Of a DNA stretch of 49,767 nucleotides, positions 1 to 7,208 are shown in pieces (within the stretch, counting starts at the first letter, position 1; every line of letters begins with the position of its first letter). The notes beneath the pieces are model-generated. The model did no database searches. It was not told the DNA's origin and saw only the letters and a list, made by a program, of their open reading frames with translations. The translations under genes were made by a program, and so were the position numbers. Origin of the DNA: JAGQTE01 sp964648005 (GTDB lineage: Bacteria > Actinomycetota > Acidimicrobiia > Acidimicrobiales > Acidimicrobilacustridaceae); assembly GCA_964648005.1 (NCBI GenBank), contig CAZYKR010000002.1, positions 1-49,767 on the forward strand, in the 5' to 3' direction.

Positions 1-2
1 AC

Positions 3-146
3 GTGACGCTTCGTGTGCGCGGCGGCAGAGGTCGGTTGGCAACCGCGGACGAGCTTGCGCACCGGAATCGAGTCGACGCCGTCGGGGAGGAGGCACTGGA
101 CACGATGGCCGCCGATGCCGAAGCCGCGGGCCTGTGCGACGAGTAA
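3..146 (+). CDS. C-terminal end of an unidentified protein (5' truncated by window edge)
   Basis: An open frame runs in from the left edge and stops with TAA at 144-146. Its 47 visible residues are rich in Ala, Asp, Glu and Arg (for example TADELAHRNRVDAVGEEALD) and look like a helical, soluble C-terminus. Codon third positions are mostly G or C, as in true genes here. No family can be recognised from so short a piece. The next 150 bases hold no convincing gene before the propeller protein starts. The call rests only on coding character and reading-frame continuity. Confidence 0.45.
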   Translation: MTLRVRGGRGRLATADELAHRNRVDAVGEEALDTMAADAEAAGLCDE

Positions 147-298
147 CCCTCGATCGCGCGTCAGCGCATCTCCCCTGCGACATGCGCCTTCAACTCGTCG
201 TCGTGGCTGACATGGAGCTTGTCGAGCGCTGCAGTCTCTCCGGTTGATCTTGGCTGGACGAGCAGACCGGCAGGAGTCTCGGCTGGGAGACTGGTGCG

Positions 299-1459
299 GT
301 GGGGCCTTTCCAACGGCGATGGCGCTGGCGATCGGCCAAGTGGCGGACTGCGACGTGTCGATCCCGCCGGCGAGCGAGCGTCGCCTTGATCCTGGCCGTG
401 ACAGTCTCGACAGTCGCCTGCGCTCAAGACCCACCGACCTACTCGCTCACAGCCGAGGATTGTGCCGACGTGAGGTCGTTGGTCGATGCGGGCAGCTCGA
501 CCGTGGTCGCCTACGACGTTCGTTCGGAGGCCGAGCTCTGGCGCTGGGATGCTGGGTACTCGACGATCCCGCCGCTCGCATACGCCGGCGTGGTCTTCGT
601 CGTACGTACGGAGCCTTCAAGAGCCCGTTCGGCGATCGCGGCACTTGATCCGTCGACCGGCTCCGAGCTGTGGGCCCAACCGATCGATGGACAAGTTGAA
701 GGTCCGTACCTCCTTCCGTATGGCACGGACAGCATCGCCGTGGCCCTGACCAGTTGGAACGGGCCATACGCAGTAGTCGACGTCCACGGGCGGCGATCGG
801 AACAGACCTGGCAGCCCATTACCGGTTCCACCCTGCCGCTGCCAGACGACCCGAGTCGGACAGGCCGGCTCGCCGTCAGCCGAAACCAGATCGAACTCGT
901 CGATCCAGATTCCGGAACGACGGAGTGGGTGGCATCGGTCCCTCCGCTGGCAGGACCCGCGACGGACATCGATATCGACGTGCTGCCCGCCGGTGAAGTT
1001 CTCGTCGTGCGATCGCATGGCGTCCCCACCGGAGTATCGGGAATCGACGCCCGCACGGGCGCCGTGCTCTGGACCCACTCCGATGCCGGACTCATCGACC
1101 TGATCGGCCTCGAGCGCTCGTCGCCCCGCAGCGTGGTGATCGCTGGATCCGCCGGGACGGAGGGTCTCGACCCCCGTTCGGGTGAGGTGGTCTGGACCGC
1201 GGCCGATTCGGGCGAGGCCGACCGCCGCGTCGCCGGTTCTGATTCTGTCCCGAGTCCCTATCTCGACGGACCCGACCGCTGGGATCCCCCCGATGGTCCG
1301 GGTCGAGTTGTCGGCGGAGGAGTCGATCTCGATGGCGAAGGCCACGCCTTCGTCCTTCGTCTCTCAGACGCAACCGACGACCGCTTTGGAGCCAGGGCAC
1401 TCGTCGATTTCTGCGCTGAACCTGGCGCATCGACCTCGTCGACGGAGAGGCCGCGATGA
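299..1459 (+). CDS. PQQ-like beta-propeller repeat protein, probably exported
   Basis: A 386-residue protein carrying several blades of the form DxxTGxxLW, seen as DPSTGSELWAQ, DARTGAVLWTH and DPRSGEVVWTA. These are typical of PQQ-binding-like/BamB-type propellers, which act as scaffolds outside the membrane. An Arg-rich stretch followed by ASVALILAVTVSTVAC near residues 30-45 looks like a signal peptide, and TVAC could be a weak lipobox. The GTG at 299 is the only reasonable in-frame start and leaves an unusually long Arg/Trp-rich n-region. Its stop overlaps the next start by ATGA, so it leads a four-gene translationally coupled set. Enzymatic PQQ binding is not implied; a structural role is more likely. 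Confidence 0.8.
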   Translation: MGPFQRRWRWRSAKWRTATCRSRRRASVALILAVTVSTVACAQDPPTYSLTAEDCADVRSLVDAGSSTVVAYDVRSEAELWRWDAGYSTIPPLAYAGVVFVVRTEPSRARSAIAALDPSTGSELWAQPIDGQVEGPYLLPYGTDSIAVALTSWNGPYAVVDVHGRRSEQTWQPITGSTLPLPDDPSRTGRLAVSRNQIELVDPDSGTTEWVASVPPLAGPATDIDIDVLPAGEVLVVRSHGVPTGVSGIDARTGAVLWTHSDAGLIDLIGLERSSPRSVVIAGSAGTEGLDPRSGEVVWTAADSGEADRRVAGSDSVPSPYLDGPDRWDPPDGPGRVVGGGVDLDGEGHAFVLRLSDATDDRFGARALVDFCAEPGASTSSTERPR

Positions 1460-2238
1460 CGACGGCGCCGGGAGCCGCAGTCGACGACCGTCGATCACGA
1501 TCGGCGGTCGTTCCGATCGCCTGGGCGGCAGCGTTAGTGGCGTTGGTAGGCCTGGCCGTTCGGCAGGAGCATCCCTCTGCTCACGAGCCCCTACTCGCGG
1601 CCGGGGTAATGCTCGCAGCACTCGTCGCAACCTGGGCGGTCACCCCACGGCAGAAGCTCGGACGCGCTGCGCGATGGGTCATCCCGACAACTGCGTTGCT
1701 GGTCATCGTCGGGGTATGGAACCCGTGGAACCTCTATGCGGTCACGCTGCTGCTCAACCACCCATTCGTTGGAGGAGCCGCAATAGCCACGTTCGGCTTC
1801 GCGTGGGCGTGGCCAGAGGGCAGTGGCCGCCATCGACGCCTTCGCCGGTCGTTCGGAGCGGTTGTGCTCCTCATCGCAGGGATCTGCATCGCCCTCGGGA
1901 GCCTCTGGGCAGTGGCGAACCTCGCCTTCGGACGCACCGAGTACCTGGCGTCAGCGTCCAGTGGAGGCGACGTCCGGATCGACTTCCACGGATCCGGTGA
2001 CTGTCACGATGGAACCGACGCTGTGGTGCGGTCCGGGCGCGGCGTGCTGTTGCGTGAAGGTCCAGCCTCCCCGTTGTGTTCCGGCAACGACTGGAGCCTC
2101 GTCAACGACCATCTCCTCGTGATCACGTGCAACGTCTTCGGCGCAGATCCCATCCACGTCGAGGCCTACGTTGCGTTCGACTCGTCGACCCTCGAGGCCG
2201 TCGGCGAGACGCGTCCATCCGAGTGTCCGACGCGGTGA
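1456..2238 (+). CDS. Polytopic membrane protein with C-terminal extracytoplasmic domain
   Basis: A 260-residue protein with about four to five hydrophobic segments in the first 155 residues (VVPIAWAAALVALVGLAV, LLAAGVMLAALVATWAV, then segments near residues 76-110 and 130-155). A soluble tail of about 100 residues follows, with two Cys (SGDCHDG and PLCSGND) that could form a disulfide outside the cell. The ATG overlaps the stop of the propeller gene (ATGA) and its own stop overlaps the following GTG. No family was recognised. The coupling suggests it anchors or works with the neighbouring exported proteins. Confidence 0.75.
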   Translation: MTTAPGAAVDDRRSRSAVVPIAWAAALVALVGLAVRQEHPSAHEPLLAAGVMLAALVATWAVTPRQKLGRAARWVIPTTALLVIVGVWNPWNLYAVTLLLNHPFVGGAAIATFGFAWAWPEGSGRHRRLRRSFGAVVLLIAGICIALGSLWAVANLAFGRTEYLASASSGGDVRIDFHGSGDCHDGTDAVVRSGRGVLLREGPASPLCSGNDWSLVNDHLLVITCNVFGADPIHVEAYVAFDSSTLEAVGETRPSECPTR

Positions 2239-2768
2239 CAGCAAGCCGATCAAAACGTAGATCTGAAGGCGCTCTCGAGGAGATCGGTGCGGCGTTGAAC
2301 ACCGATTCGGCCAGCGACGCTGAGCGCGGATCCGCCTACGATCGGGTCGTGCGCTCGGTGGAACCAGAGGTCTGGTCTGCCTCGATTCGTACGGTTCTGT
2401 GGATCCAGGTGCTCATCCTGCTGGTTCCGGTCGCGGCGTGCGCGCCCAGGGACGAGTTGCGACCTGGACTTGAGTTCGAGAGTGTCGTCGCAAGGCCCGA
2501 AGTCCGAAACAACCGGGTGCACGGTGAATGCCATGTGTTTCAGATCTCGGCTGGTGGGTATGAGTGGGTGGCGACACTTCCTCTGCGGGAGGATGGTTCC
2601 GAGTACGAAGGCCGTCTCGTCATCATTGAGGCTGGAGGCGAGGAGATGATGTGGGGGATGGCGGTGTTCGTGCCAGATGGAATGCCGGAGTTCGAATCGC
2701 TCATCTCGGCACAGGAGCCGAACGCAATCACCGAGTACTCACCGCACACTGGATGGTGCGGGCCGTGA
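2235..2768 (+). CDS. Putative lipoprotein or single-pass protein of unknown function
   Basis: The hydrophobic stretch TVLWIQVLILLVPVAAC ends in a good lipobox (VAAC), followed by a 114-residue domain with no recognised family. I place the start at GTG 2235 because it forms the same 4-bp GTGA overlap seen at the neighbouring junctions, giving 177 residues with a 60-residue cytoplasmic n-region. If GTG 2349 is used instead, the protein is a 139-residue lipoprotein with a normal signal peptide. The domain has a Cys near its start (GECHVF) and one at its end (TGWCGP), perhaps a disulfide. Base composition here is less GC-rich than in the rest of the window. Confidence 0.65.
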   Translation: MTASRSKRRSEGALEEIGAALNTDSASDAERGSAYDRVVRSVEPEVWSASIRTVLWIQVLILLVPVAACAPRDELRPGLEFESVVARPEVRNNRVHGECHVFQISAGGYEWVATLPLREDGSEYEGRLVIIEAGGEEMMWGMAVFVPDGMPEFESLISAQEPNAITEYSPHTGWCGP

Positions 2769-3151
2769 GGGATCGGTTGCTGATCGTCGCATTCGTCTGC
2801 ATCGGCCTCATACTGGTTGGAGTGTTGTTCATTGCGCGGCCTCGGATGGTCGAGATGCCGATAGGCGCGCCCAGCGTTCAGTCCAGCACGGACTTGGCGA
2901 CAGGTGACTCGGATGCGGTCCTATTGGCGGACTGCCTCGGAAGCGCTCAGGGCATTGTGACTCGGTCAGAGGTGCTGATTCGTAAGCACGCGAGGGATGG
3001 AGACCTGGACCTTCCGCCGACTTCGGGGAGTTCGGTTGTGGTGGCGGAGAAGGGATGGCTCGGCACCTACCGGTTCAGGCTGCTCACCCCCGATGGCGCG
3101 ACCATCGAGCTGGAACCCACAAATCGGTTTCTGTCGTGCAATCGTGAGTGA
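2765..3151 (+). CDS. Small single-pass membrane-anchored protein
   Basis: About 128 residues, beginning with a short basic n-region (VRDR) and one strong hydrophobic helix (LLIVAFVCIGLILVGVLF). An extracytoplasmic domain of roughly 95 residues follows, with Cys in ADCLGS and FLSCN. The GTG at 2765 makes a GTGA overlap with the preceding stop; an ATG at 2753 (MVRAVRDR) is the alternative and adds four residues. It is the last of the four coupled envelope genes. Composition is again lower in GC than neighbours, and an IS3-type remnant begins about 70 bases downstream. No function can be assigned. Confidence 0.65.
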   Translation: MRDRLLIVAFVCIGLILVGVLFIARPRMVEMPIGAPSVQSSTDLATGDSDAVLLADCLGSAQGIVTRSEVLIRKHARDGDLDLPPTSGSSVVVAEKGWLGTYRFRLLTPDGATIELEPTNRFLSCNRE

Positions 3152-3221
3152 CCTCTTTACGGCCACCTCGTGAGTCGGGGCGGTTCCGTTCGATTCGGGA
3201 TACACCAGGGTGTGAGTGCGC

Positions 3222-3425
3222 TGAGCCCCCTGTAGTGGTCCACCTGTTGTGCGAGTCCGATGCCCCACGATGGGGCGAAGGACGACACGACGTGACCAAG
3301 CGACGGCGGCATACGCCTGACCAGTTCTTCCGCAAGCTCGCCCGAGGGCAACAAGTTGGTCGCGGGCGGGACCGAGCTCGCTGCAGTCTTCCAGCCATCG
3401 GCACCGCATTGCGGACCGCAGGGAG
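3222..3425 (+). mobile_element. Remnant of an IS3-family insertion sequence (left end plus start of orfA)
   Basis: At 3222-3244 the sequence TGAGCCCCCTGTAGTGGTCC resembles an IS3-family terminal repeat. About 50 bases later the beginning of an OrfA-like transposase reading frame appears. No OrfB, DDE catalytic domain or right-hand end is present, so this is a decayed fragment. It fills most of the gap between 3152 and 3462, which otherwise holds nothing I can support. It marks past insertion at the edge of the lower-GC envelope cassette. The terminal-repeat assignment is from pattern resemblance only. Confidence 0.55.
3292..3420 (+). pseudogene. IS3-type transposase OrfA fragment, frameshifted
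   Basis: Starting at GTG 3292 the frame reads VTKRRRHTPDQFFRKLARG, matching the usual start of IS3-type OrfA proteins (KRRRHTPEQIIRKL...). After this the similarity continues in another frame as GNKLVAGGTELAAVF, which fits the expected continuation (GNKLLAxGxELAxV). One base has therefore been lost near 3350. The helix-turn-helix second half and the whole of OrfB are absent. It is a non-functional relic. Confidence 0.6.
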
Positions 3426-3462
3426 CCCGCCTCCTCGGCCGACTGGCGCGATGCTTGTCCGC

Positions 3463-3801
3463 ATGGGTTACGACGTCCACATCACCCGCGGCGATTGGTG
3501 GGATGACGACCGCGAGCGAATCACCGACGATGAGTGGACGACCGTCGTCGAGCGCGACCCTGACCTCGAGATCACCGGCGAGGTCAGCGCATCGACCCCG
3601 GCCGGCGAGACCCTGACGTACCGAAACGAGCTGTTGGCCATGTGGACGGCCCACCCGTCCGGCGAGCCTGTTCCGTTCGACTTCAGGCACGGGCGCGTCG
3701 TAGTGAAGAACCCCGATGATTCGATCCTGGCGAAGATGATCGAGGTCGCTGGGAGCCTCAACGCTGTTGTGCAGGGCGACGAGGGCGAGACCTACCCGTG
3801 A
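3463..3801 (+). CDS. Small conserved hypothetical protein (MGYDVHITR type)
   Basis: A 112-residue acidic cytoplasmic protein starting MGYDVHITRGDWWDDD. It has a central Trp (LLAMWTAHPSG) and ends VQGDEGETYP. I recall short actinobacterial hypothetical proteins with this N-terminus and a C-terminal KNPDD..LxKM..IA..LNAxVQGDxGExY pattern, but no known activity. ATG 3463 is preferred; an in-frame ATG at 3451 would add four residues. It stands alone between an IS3 remnant and the Fic gene, with no evident operon partner. Confidence 0.7.
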   Translation: MGYDVHITRGDWWDDDRERITDDEWTTVVERDPDLEITGEVSASTPAGETLTYRNELLAMWTAHPSGEPVPFDFRHGRVVVKNPDDSILAKMIEVAGSLNAVVQGDEGETYP

Positions 3802-3842
3802 CAAGCCCCAACTGCTCCCGATTCGGACTTCTCAGAGCTGCG

Positions 3843-3871
3843 TAGTAGCAGTTATTCCGTAAATGCTACTA
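3843..3871. promoter_or_regulatory. Long inverted repeat upstream of the fic-like gene (operator candidate)
   Basis: TAGTAGCA at 3843-3850 is repeated as TGCTACTA at 3864-3871. Inside it TTA (3852-3854) faces TAA (3860-3862), so 11 of 12 positions pair around a 5-base centre. It ends 13 bases before the ATG of the Fic-domain gene, where promoter elements are expected. The surrounding DNA is AT-richer than the genes. The Fic protein has a C-terminal winged-helix-like region, so autoregulation is a reasonable inference. Confidence 0.6.
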
Positions 3872-3884
3872 ACTTGGGTGGCCG

Positions 3885-5105
3885 ATGACGGATACCAACA
3901 GCGAAAGAGCTGACCGAGCGGCCATCTGGCCTGCGCTGACGTACGAGTCGGTGCCGTGGGCCCTGGCCAATGACGTCAGCATCCCCCGCAGCCGACGGGC
4001 TGCACACTCGGGCCCCTACAACGCCGCGATCCCTCCGGCTATCGCCAGGCTCGACGTCCCGATCACTACCGAGACGTTGGCGCTCACCGACGAGGCGTCG
4101 ACCGAAATCGCCCGGTTCGACGCCGAGCTCGGAGTCGACCTCGCTCCGTACGCACCGCTGCTGTTGCGCTCGGAGTCCGCTGCTTCGTCGAAGATCGAGA
4201 ACCTCACCGCGTCCGCCAAGGCGATTGCTCTCGCAGAACTGGGCGACGCCACGAAGCACAACGCAGGCATCATCGTGGCGAACACACGAGCCATGGTGGC
4301 CGCCTTGGCGCTCGCCGACGATCTCGACGAGCAAGCGATCCTCGACATGCACGAGGTGCTCATCGGACCGTCGCATCCCGAGTGGGTCGGCCACTGGCGG
4401 GACGAGCAGGTGTGGGTCGGAGGGAGCAACTACGGGCCGCACGAAGCGCTGTTCGTGCCCCCGCGTCACGAGCGCGTTCCTGAGGCGATGGCCGACCTGG
4501 TGGCGTTCCTGCGTCGCGACGACATGCCCACGCTCGTCCAGGCCACGATCGCCCACGCCCAGTTCGAGACGATCCACCCGTTCCCCGACGGCAATGGTCG
4601 AACTGGACGAGCGCTCATCCACTCGTTGCTCCGGGCCAAGCGACTCACCCGAACGGTGACTGTGCCGGTCTCGGCCGGACTGCTCACCGACACGGACGCC
4701 TACTTCGCCTCGCTCACCGCCTACCGCGACGGCAACCCCACCACGATCATCGAGTTGATCGCCGAGGCGACGTTCCGTGCGGTGGACAACGGGCGGACAC
4801 TCGCATCGGACCTCAGCTCCATCCGCGAAGGCTGGACCGAGATGATCACCGTTCGCCGCGGTGCCGCCGCTCACCGGCTCGCCGATCTCTTGGTCCGTCA
4901 GCCCGTGGTCGACTCGCCGCTCGTGCAGAACGAACTCGGGGTTGCCGCGACGAACGCGAACACTGCCATCGGCCATCTCGAGGAGAAGGGGATCCTCACC
5001 AAGGTGTCCGGCAACTACCGCAACCGGAAGTGGGCCGCTCCCGAGGTGCTCGCCGCGCTCGACGAGTTCGCCGGGCGGGCGGGCCGCCGATCACGCTCCT
5101 CGTAG
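3885..5105 (+). CDS. Fic/DOC domain protein (AMPylase family) with N-terminal inhibitory helix
   Basis: A 406-residue protein with the intact Fic active-site motif HPFPDGNGRTGR at residues 231-242, which in this family transfers AMP or other nucleotides to hydroxyl groups of target proteins. SSKIEN at 101-106 fits the (S/T)xxxE(G/N) inhibitory motif of class II Fic proteins, so E105 probably blocks the ATP site in cis. The last ~90 residues (RLADLLVRQPVVDSPLVQNE, then NTAIGHLEEKGIL) look like a winged helix-turn-helix that could bind DNA. The ATG at 3885 lies just after a strong palindrome. No antitoxin gene is adjacent, in keeping with self-inhibition. Confidence 0.92.
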   Translation: MTDTNSERADRAAIWPALTYESVPWALANDVSIPRSRRAAHSGPYNAAIPPAIARLDVPITTETLALTDEASTEIARFDAELGVDLAPYAPLLLRSESAASSKIENLTASAKAIALAELGDATKHNAGIIVANTRAMVAALALADDLDEQAILDMHEVLIGPSHPEWVGHWRDEQVWVGGSNYGPHEALFVPPRHERVPEAMADLVAFLRRDDMPTLVQATIAHAQFETIHPFPDGNGRTGRALIHSLLRAKRLTRTVTVPVSAGLLTDTDAYFASLTAYRDGNPTTIIELIAEATFRAVDNGRTLASDLSSIREGWTEMITVRRGAAAHRLADLLVRQPVVDSPLVQNELGVAATNANTAIGHLEEKGILTKVSGNYRNRKWAAPEVLAALDEFAGRAGRRSRSS

Positions 5106-5289
5106 CGGCTTCCGCTGGCGGTGCGCGATGTCGACGAATCTCAAGAGGAACCCTCGGTTCCTTGATGCAGTGCATCACCTCGTCGACGAGCGCCTTCTGG
5201 TCGGGGTCGGTGTGGCTCTTGTACCGGTGGTTCATCGGGGTCTCGGCCAGGCGCACTGAGCGGGGACTTGGTGGATGTCGTCGGCATCG

Positions 5290-5508
5290 TGCGACTCCGG
5301 TAGGTGATGCCGTCGAGGTCGGGCCACCACGACCGCACAGCGTCGGCGAGAGGATGGCACGCCTGCCAGAGTCGGACTCGCGGCTCGCGTTGATGCCGTC
5401 GTCGGCATCGAGCGCGTCGAGGTTCGCATCGGTGCGCATGTCGACGACTCGAAACTGGCGCGCCGTGGGGAGACGGACGAGCAGTTGGTCGTCATGATCC
5501 GCAGGCAT
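5290..5508 (-). pseudogene. Remnant of a RES-domain-like gene, frameshifted
   Basis: From an ATG at 5508, overlapping the TetR stop (TGATG), the frame reads LLVRLPTARQFRVVDMRTD and continues to about DGINASRE. It then jumps to another frame giving VRLWQACHPLADAV followed by RSWWPDLDGITYRSRTMP. The two halves together resemble the middle and end of RES-domain NAD-degrading toxins (late DGIxYxSR motif). The domain's N-terminus is missing, so the gene is both truncated and frameshifted. It occupies most of the 5106-5507 interval; the remaining ~180 bases next to fic show nothing definite. The family call is tentative. Confidence 0.4.
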
Positions 5509-6098
5509 CAACAGACCGGCGTCGAGGTAGCGTTCCCGAGCGTCTGCTTCCCGCCCCGCGCAGTGGCCCGGGCTTCGGCGAGCGTGATGAACAGGTCGAG
5601 GGCTGCGGTGGCGTCGTCGGGCTCGTCGCCGGTGATGACGTCGATGAGCAGTCCGCGGATGACGGCGACGCCGAGTCGGGTGCCGATGGGATCATCGTCG
5701 AGTCCGAGTTGCGCGGCGGCTTCGGCGGCGACGGTGAGCCAGGGTGTGGTGAACGCAGCGCCGTCGTGGCGGGAGGCGTAGGCGACGGCTTCGTAGAAGA
5801 GCTGAACGAAGGGCCGAAGCTCGGGCGAGGTCAGGGTGGCCCACGTCTGACGGATGGTGTCAGTGGGTGTGCCGGGTTCGGCCGTGGCGACCAAGTCGGC
5901 GAGTGCGTGGCGCTGGCTTTCCTCTACTGCGTGAACGATGGCGGTGACCAGGCCGTGCCGTGAGCCGAAGTGGTAGAGCAACATGCGGTGGCTGCTCCCG
6001 ACGGCCTCAGCGAGGTCTCGGAGGCTTCGGTCACCGAGACCGTTGTAGGCGACATCGTCGACGATTCGGGCCAGGAGTTCATCCTTGCTGCTACCCAT
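5508..6098 (-). CDS. TetR/AcrR family transcriptional regulator
   Basis: A 196-residue regulator with an N-terminal helix-turn-helix: DELLARIVDDVAYNGLGDRS, then LRDLAEAVGSSHRMLLYHFG at about residues 25-45, which fits the TetR pattern ending in (L/Y)YHFxS. The C-terminal ligand domain is divergent, as usual. I start at ATG 6098 (MGSSKDELL); a longer frame to 6167 would run through the operator region and into the divergent gene. It faces the SRPBCC gene across a 67-bp region with two matching 16-bp pseudo-palindromes, so it probably represses both itself and the SRPBCC/DsrE pair. Confidence 0.9.
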   Translation of the reverse strand: MGSSKDELLARIVDDVAYNGLGDRSLRDLAEAVGSSHRMLLYHFGSRHGLVTAIVHAVEESQRHALADLVATAEPGTPTDTIRQTWATLTSPELRPFVQLFYEAVAYASRHDGAAFTTPWLTVAAEAAAQLGLDDDPIGTRLGVAVIRGLLIDVITGDEPDDATAALDLFITLAEARATARGGKQTLGNATSTPVC

Positions 6099-6107
6099 CG
6101 ATGCGAG

Positions 6108-6123
6108 TGTACCAAACGGAACA
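6108..6123. promoter_or_regulatory. TetR operator candidate 1
   Basis: TGTACCAAACGGAACA is a 16-bp pseudo-palindrome (five of six arm positions pair around a 4-base centre). It sits 10 bases upstream of the tetR-like start. The sister site at 6142-6157 has the same CCAAA core and arm pattern. Paired sites of this length in a divergent promoter are typical for TetR dimers. Confidence 0.6.
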
Positions 6124-6141
6124 AATCGCTGGACAGCGGTG

Positions 6142-6157
6142 TGAACCAAATGGTACA
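6142..6157. promoter_or_regulatory. TetR operator candidate 2
   Basis: TGAACCAAATGGTACA mirrors the site at 6108-6123: the GTACC arm lies on the opposite side, and the two sites are 34 bp apart centre to centre. It ends 8 bases before the SRPBCC start codon, overlapping where RNA polymerase or the ribosome must load. Confidence 0.6.
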
Positions 6158-6165
6158 ACTCTGCC

Positions 6166-6603
6166 ATGGAGTGGACGCGATCCGATCAGCTTGCAGCCCC
6201 CGTCGAGCGGGTGTGGCATCTCACCACTGACATCGAGCGCTGGCCGGACATCCTCCCGACGGTCAACGCGGTCACTCGGCTCGACTCCGGTCCGTTCGGC
6301 CTGAGGAGCCGGGCCCGGGTCGAACAGCCTGGGCTGTCCGCCGAATGGACCGTGGAGCTGTTCGAACCTGAGCGTCGCTTCATCTGGGCCACCCAATGGC
6401 GCGGCCGCCGCCTTTCCGCCGAACACCTCGTCGAAGCGGCCGACGGTGGGACGCGCAACACGCTGCGACTCCGCCTCGGCGGAACTCGCAACCCCCTGCT
6501 GGGGGCCGTCGCCGGCCCGTTGATGCGATGGACCCTGGCACGCGAGGCCAAGGCGTTCCGCCGGGCCGCGGAACCTGAACAGGCGTCGACACCACGCGAG
6601 TAG
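6166..6603 (+). CDS. SRPBCC (START-like) family protein, polyketide cyclase/dehydrase type
   Basis: A 145-residue protein with the typical SRPBCC opening, MEWTRSDQLAAPVERVWHLT, followed by DIERWPDI and the later beta-strands of the helix-grip fold. The family binds hydrophobic ligands in a deep cavity; some members are cyclases or lipid carriers, but no catalytic residues can be read here. It is divergent from the TetR gene, whose candidate operators lie immediately upstream. A DsrE-like gene follows after 57 bases, so the two may form one transcript controlled by a small hydrophobic inducer (inference). Confidence 0.85.
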   Translation: MEWTRSDQLAAPVERVWHLTTDIERWPDILPTVNAVTRLDSGPFGLRSRARVEQPGLSAEWTVELFEPERRFIWATQWRGRRLSAEHLVEAADGGTRNTLRLRLGGTRNPLLGAVAGPLMRWTLAREAKAFRRAAEPEQASTPRE

Positions 6604-6660
6604 TCAGCGGTCGAATCCTGGCACCGCATCGTCAGACCAACCCAAGCAAAGGACCATCTC

Positions 6661-7029
6661 ATGACCACCAACAAGGCCGTGATCAGCCTCACCACCGGGT
6701 TGGAGGACGTCGAGCGGGTCACGGTCGCACTTCTCGTCGCCGTCGGGGCCGCCGAGGCCGGGCGCCCCACCCTCATGTTCTTGACCAAGGAGGCCGTGCG
6801 GTTGGCCGTCGATGGTGTGGCGGTCGGCACTGCCTGCAGCGAGTGCCCACCGGTCGCCGACCTGGTCGACCGCTACGCGACCGCCGGCGGCGAGTTCCTC
6901 GTCTGCCCGATCTGCGTTAACGCCAAGGGCCTCCAAGACGCCCCACTCATCACCAACGCAACCATCGGCGGCACCGTACCGATGTGGGAATGGATCGGGG
7001 ACGAGGGTGCGACCACGTTCAGCTACTGA
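6661..7029 (+). CDS. DsrE family protein
   Basis: A 122-residue protein beginning MTTNKAVISLTTGLEDVERV and containing FLTKEAVRLAVDG and FLVCPICVNAKGL, in good agreement with small DsrE/DsrF/TusD-like proteins. Members carry sulfur as a persulfide on a conserved Cys; the CPIC Cys pair near residues 81-84 is the likely reactive site. A second Cys pair (ACSEC) lies near residues 58-61. It follows the SRPBCC gene on the same strand. Its actual sulfur donor or partner is not evident from the neighbourhood. Confidence 0.85.
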   Translation: MTTNKAVISLTTGLEDVERVTVALLVAVGAAEAGRPTLMFLTKEAVRLAVDGVAVGTACSECPPVADLVDRYATAGGEFLVCPICVNAKGLQDAPLITNATIGGTVPMWEWIGDEGATTFSY

Positions 7030-7194
7030 CCTGCCGAGCCCAGGCACCCCGTGGCCGGTGCCACACCGACCCGACTGCGACCACCTGATCTTCGCCGACA
7101 CCACTCACCGCGAACCGTCGAGAACCTGGCGTCCAACCCTTCGGTCGAGATCAACGTCATCGACCGGCTCCTGGTCGGGGTCTTCGCTCCTACC

Positions 7195-7200
7195 TAGGGT
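7195..7200 (+). promoter_or_regulatory. -10 element for a probable leaderless transcript
   Basis: TAGGGT fits the actinobacterial TAnnnT -10 pattern and ends 8 bases before the ATG at 7209. No Shine-Dalgarno sequence precedes that ATG, so transcription probably starts at or next to the start codon. Confidence 0.45.
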
Positions 7201-7208
7201 GTGCAGAC

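Noticed and set aside
161..427. Minus-strand frame ending ALDKLHVSHDDELKAHVAGEMR
   Set aside because: The last ~25 residues look protein-like, but the rest is Pro/Arg/Ser-rich and lies opposite the propeller gene's signal region. Too short to support even a remnant.
3148..3462. N-terminal extension of the small MGYDVHITR protein back to 3148
   Set aside because: A GTGA overlap at 3148 is attractive, but the extension is the IS3 remnant read through; the family-like start is at 3463.
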